Source: an uncultured Rhodospirillaceae bacterium
GTDB lineage: Bacteria > Pseudomonadota > Alphaproteobacteria > UBA8366
NCBI GenBank assembly: GCA_913043025.1
Contig: CAJWLM010000015.1
Span: 1 to 60,633 of the forward strand
Length of the DNA stretch: 60,633 nucleotides
Reading direction: 5' to 3'
Part shown: in pieces, positions 58,291 through 60,633 of the stretch
Position numbering within the stretch: position 1 is the first letter of the stretch
How the letters are laid out: the number at the start of each line of letters is the position of its first letter
The notes under the pieces: generated by a model
Told to the model about the DNA's origin: nothing
What the model saw: the letters and a program-made list of their open reading frames with translations, nothing else
The model's database searches: none
Made by a program: the position numbers and the translations under genes

Positions 58291-59274
58291 CTAACGATAT
58301 AGCTCGGAACCCAATTTTCGGCTCATTCCAGTGTACAAACTAGCTACAAAATCCCCATACCCGTTATACATTAATGTGGGAACTCTATTTGCGTTCCCGA
58401 GAGGCCGTTCAGTTGCTTGGCTCCAACGCGGATGATCAACCGACGGATTGACGTTTGCCCAGAAGCCGTATTCCCCACCTTGCGCCTTCTCCCAAAATGT
58501 TTTTGGACGATCTCTTACAAAGGTAAACCTTGTAATTGATTTAATTGACTTAAATCCATACTTCCATGGAACCACAAGACGTAATGGAGCTCCATTTTGT
58601 TTGGGGATAGGCTTGCCGTAGATGCCGGTTGCGATAAAGGACAACTCATTCGCAGCTTCAGCCATGGTAAGACCTTCTACGTATGGCCAATCATACCATG
58701 TTTGGCGAACACCTGGCATGTATGCATCGTCTGCGATTGTTTCCATTCTAAGATATTTTGCATCCGAAGTGGGTTTGGCAAGATCAAGTAATGCACGTAA
58801 TGGAAACCCGCTCCAAGGCACAATCATTGACCAAGCTTCAACACAACGAAAACGGTACACCCTCTCTTCGAGTTGCACTTGTCGCAACAAACCGTCCATA
58901 TCAATTTTAGTTACTTTCTCAACTTCACCGTCAATGAGAATTTCCCAGGGGTCAATTTTCATAGACTGGGCAGCAGGCGCGATATTTTTATGACTTCCGA
59001 ATTCATAGAAATTGTTATAGCGGGTGACTAAGCTCTCTTCTGTCACAGGTCGATCCAACGCGTATTGTCTGTTTCGTGCAACCGGATACGGGTTTGCTTT
59101 CGACTTGACATCTATACTGGCCATAGAGGGGCTTGATTTAAAAAAAGTGCCCACACCCATCGAGGCTCCAAAAAACCCCATTGCCTTTACGAGCTTTCGT
59201 CTAGCTAAAAATGTTTTTTCATCAGTCGTGGAGTGTTCTGCTAGATCCCAACAGTACCTTCGCTTTATCAGCAT
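58291..59274 (-). CDS. msrP: Periplasmic protein-methionine-sulfoxide reductase, molybdenum subunit MsrP (YedY)
   Basis: MsrP repairs oxidised methionines in envelope proteins using a molybdopterin cofactor. A Tat signal is present (ARRKLVKAMGFFGASMGVG, twin Arg 25-26). The Mo-ligating cysteine is C144 in YRFRCVEAWSMIVPWSG, with PLRLVVPWKYGFKSIKSI further on as in YedY. Length 327 is typical. The usual membrane partner MsrQ is not adjacent; it is either elsewhere or the electrons come from another source. The role fits the oxidative-stress character of this half of the window. Confidence 0.94.
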   Translation of the reverse strand: MLIKRRYCWDLAEHSTTDEKTFLARRKLVKAMGFFGASMGVGTFFKSSPSMASIDVKSKANPYPVARNRQYALDRPVTEESLVTRYNNFYEFGSHKNIAPAAQSMKIDPWEILIDGEVEKVTKIDMDGLLRQVQLEERVYRFRCVEAWSMIVPWSGFPLRALLDLAKPTSDAKYLRMETIADDAYMPGVRQTWYDWPYVEGLTMAEAANELSFIATGIYGKPIPKQNGAPLRLVVPWKYGFKSIKSITRFTFVRDRPKTFWEKAQGGEYGFWANVNPSVDHPRWSQATERPLGNANRVPTLMYNGYGDFVASLYTGMSRKLGSELYR

Positions 59275-59308
59275 TCCAAAAACTCCGTTAATTTAACCTT
59301 TTGAACTT

Positions 59309-59367
59309 AATTAGTGGGGTTTGTCTCCAATGCAACATGCCAATTGTATTAGTTGAATTAGTGGGGT
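59309..59367. repeat. 12-base direct repeat between msrP and the DUF6445 gene
   Basis: AATTAGTGGGGT occurs at 59309-59320 and 59356-59367, 47 bases apart start to start, in the 198-base gap between two divergent genes. Paired sites at nearly 4.5 helical turns may be operator halves or promoter elements. Confidence 0.5.
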
Positions 59368-59472
59368 GCCGTTTTCAGTAATTTTACTTTACACCAGAGG
59401 CTTGGCACCCCTTTATAGACCCCAAAAATGAGTGCGGACAGACTTACAACGAACCAATTGAGGAGCATCTCA

Positions 59473-60222
59473 ATGTTTCCGTTCAAACCAGCTGAAGCTT
59501 TCGCCGTCAACAAAGACCTAAATATTGAAATACTTACACTAGAGGGCACTGATAATACTGTGGTTATAGCGGATGAATTTTACCAAAATCCAGATATCGT
59601 GAGAGATATTATTCTACAAACCCCATATCCTGTTTGGAAGGATCAGCCAGATACACGAAACTTTATCGATTACTATGATTGTCGCCAGTCTCAAAAAATA
59701 CCATACTTGGAGGCCCAACAAGCAGTGAAGCAAATTGCTGAGCAATTTCTCCACATACAGGTTCACTCCCCTGCCACCTTTTTCAATAGCAATATATTCC
59801 GGCTCATATGCGATCAACCCAAAAATAGTCAAGCTTACCCCCATGATGATGGAAATCTTGTTACCGCCTTAGTGATGCTTAATACTAAACAAGAATGTTC
59901 TGGAGGAACTGCCTTTTATCGATCGAAAAAACCACTGCTTGATCGTATGCCCGCTGATCCGACTATTCATGAGGCAATTCACAAAACTATTTTTACTGAA
60001 AAAAACTATGAAACGGGTAGCAATTATTTTATGGAAAATTACGAACAATATTGGGAAGTACTTGGTATCGTTCCTATGGTCTACAACCGTCTCCTAGTAT
60101 ATCCCGGTGTTATGTTTCATGGTGCGTGGCATGAGCACAATTCATTCAAAGATTATTATCGGATTAACCAGGCTATGTTTATCGGCGATGTTACTTACGA
60201 TAACAAGTTCTGGGACAAATAA
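59473..60222 (+). CDS. DUF6445 family protein, 2OG-oxygenase-like
   Basis: A 249-residue protein of the DUF6445 type. VVIADEFYQNPDIVRDIILQTPYPVW starts the domain; SQAYPHDDGNLVTALVMLNTKQECSGGTAFYRSK contains an H-x-D pair, and YPGVMFHGAWHEHNSFKDYYRINQAMF a later His and Arg, the layout of Fe(II)/2-oxoglutarate oxygenases. No function is established to my knowledge. ATG 59473 is chosen because AGGAG (59461-59465) is seven bases upstream; a longer frame reaches 59428. Confidence 0.78.
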   Translation: MFPFKPAEAFAVNKDLNIEILTLEGTDNTVVIADEFYQNPDIVRDIILQTPYPVWKDQPDTRNFIDYYDCRQSQKIPYLEAQQAVKQIAEQFLHIQVHSPATFFNSNIFRLICDQPKNSQAYPHDDGNLVTALVMLNTKQECSGGTAFYRSKKPLLDRMPADPTIHEAIHKTIFTEKNYETGSNYFMENYEQYWEVLGIVPMVYNRLLVYPGVMFHGAWHEHNSFKDYYRINQAMFIGDVTYDNKFWDK

Positions 60223-60633
60223 CCAATTGGTTAGAGAAAATGCGCCCAGAGCCTGTTTGTGAAGGTGCCGGGCAGTCCTGCTGCCGTGAATAAAAGGTAT
60301 CACCAAAAATCGAATTCCTATTGCTTATTTTGTTTTGCACAATCTGCTTTTAGCGCGATACGAAAACTCCGGATTGATTGCGTTAATTGATAAAACCCTC
60401 GCTGCTTAAAATTTCTTAAATCATAAAAATTATAATTGTTTGGGTTTGAATTAAAACAAGTTCCGGCCTTCAGATTATTCGGTAGAGAGGTTTGAAGCGA
60501 CACAGACCGTCATAGGATCGCAAACGGTGAGGTTTATGGACAAATCCGAGCCCTTCCCACCTTAAATACCCCAGATTTCTGCCATCCTTGATACATGTGA
60601 CTGATTTGCAACAGTGTGGGATAAGAATTCGGC
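60223..60633. other. Right-hand end without a supported gene
   Basis: The last 411 bases carry a small hairpin GGCAG-tcctg-CTGCC (60271-60285) that may lie in the 3' end of the preceding gene's transcript. A 61-codon minus-strand frame (60318-60503) has some protein-like composition but no recognisable homology or ribosome site, so it is not called. Confidence 0.4.

Noticed and set aside
60318-60503. 61-codon minus-strand gene near the right edge
   Set aside because: No ribosome site, a GTG start just after a stop, and no recognisable homology.

Overview
The window looks like chromosome from a mid-GC alphaproteobacterium. The gene orders support this: murC-murB-ddl-ftsQ-ftsA-ftsZ-lpxC-bamD-recN-ligA at the left, rpoD-dnaG-yqeY divergent from carA-carB-greA at the right, and a ChrR-type anti-sigma/ECF sigma pair divergent from a lipid-modification cluster in the middle. 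I cannot name a genus. I saw no phage, insertion sequence or CRISPR array.

Layout. 0-12.6 kb (+): cell-wall and division cluster, then lipid A, outer-membrane assembly, SOS repair and DNA ligase. 12.7-18.7 kb (-): aminopeptidase P, PrmA, UvrD-type helicase, thioesterase. 18.7-24.4 kb (-): methionine operon (ArsR-methyltransferase regulator, metF, metH) with overlapping ends. 24.7-26.3 kb (+): mlaA-mlaC. 26.3-28 kb (-): ettA. 28.4-33.1 kb: TauD-like dioxygenase, MDR oxidoreductase, two peroxiredoxins interrupted by TGA, dienelactone hydrolase, small membrane protein. 33.2-42.8 kb: rpoE-chrR and its apparent regulon (flavin oxidoreductase, DUF1365, Cfa-like methyltransferase, GPH-type transporter, DUF3833 lipoprotein, two SDRs, secreted protein, FMN-binding protein). 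42.8-52.7 kb: tRNA(CAU), rpoD, dnaG, yqeY, carAB, greA. 52.9-60.2 kb: Lrp regulator, ELM1-like/2OG oxygenase/638-aa unknown cluster, LysR, MsrP, DUF6445.

The main find lies in a stretch that ordinary gene calling leaves empty. Between 30.4 and 31.45 kb two tandem 147-codon peroxiredoxin genes on the minus strand each have a single in-frame TGA, in both cases at codon 46, where the peroxidatic cysteine belongs. In both, an identical 21-base block starts near +16 after the TGA and can fold as GGGUUC-(CGUGAUC)-GAAUCC, the right place and shape for a bacterial SECIS. These are read as a pair of selenocysteine peroxiredoxins, not pseudogenes.

The second theme is a singlet-oxygen/oxidative-stress regulon. 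Three promoter-like sites share TGATCC, 15 bases, ACGT. Two lie back to back between rpoE and the lipid cluster and the third lies 7 kb away before an FMN protein/SDR pair. The Sec-peroxiredoxins, MsrP and the putative furan-fatty-acid-type lipid genes would all act against oxidants, although no RpoE-type site was seen before the peroxiredoxins. Other oddities are a MetH whose N-terminus carries a decayed copy of its own zinc-site region, a DnaG lacking most zinc-finger ligands, and a possible operator exactly filling the spacer of the methionine-operon promoter.
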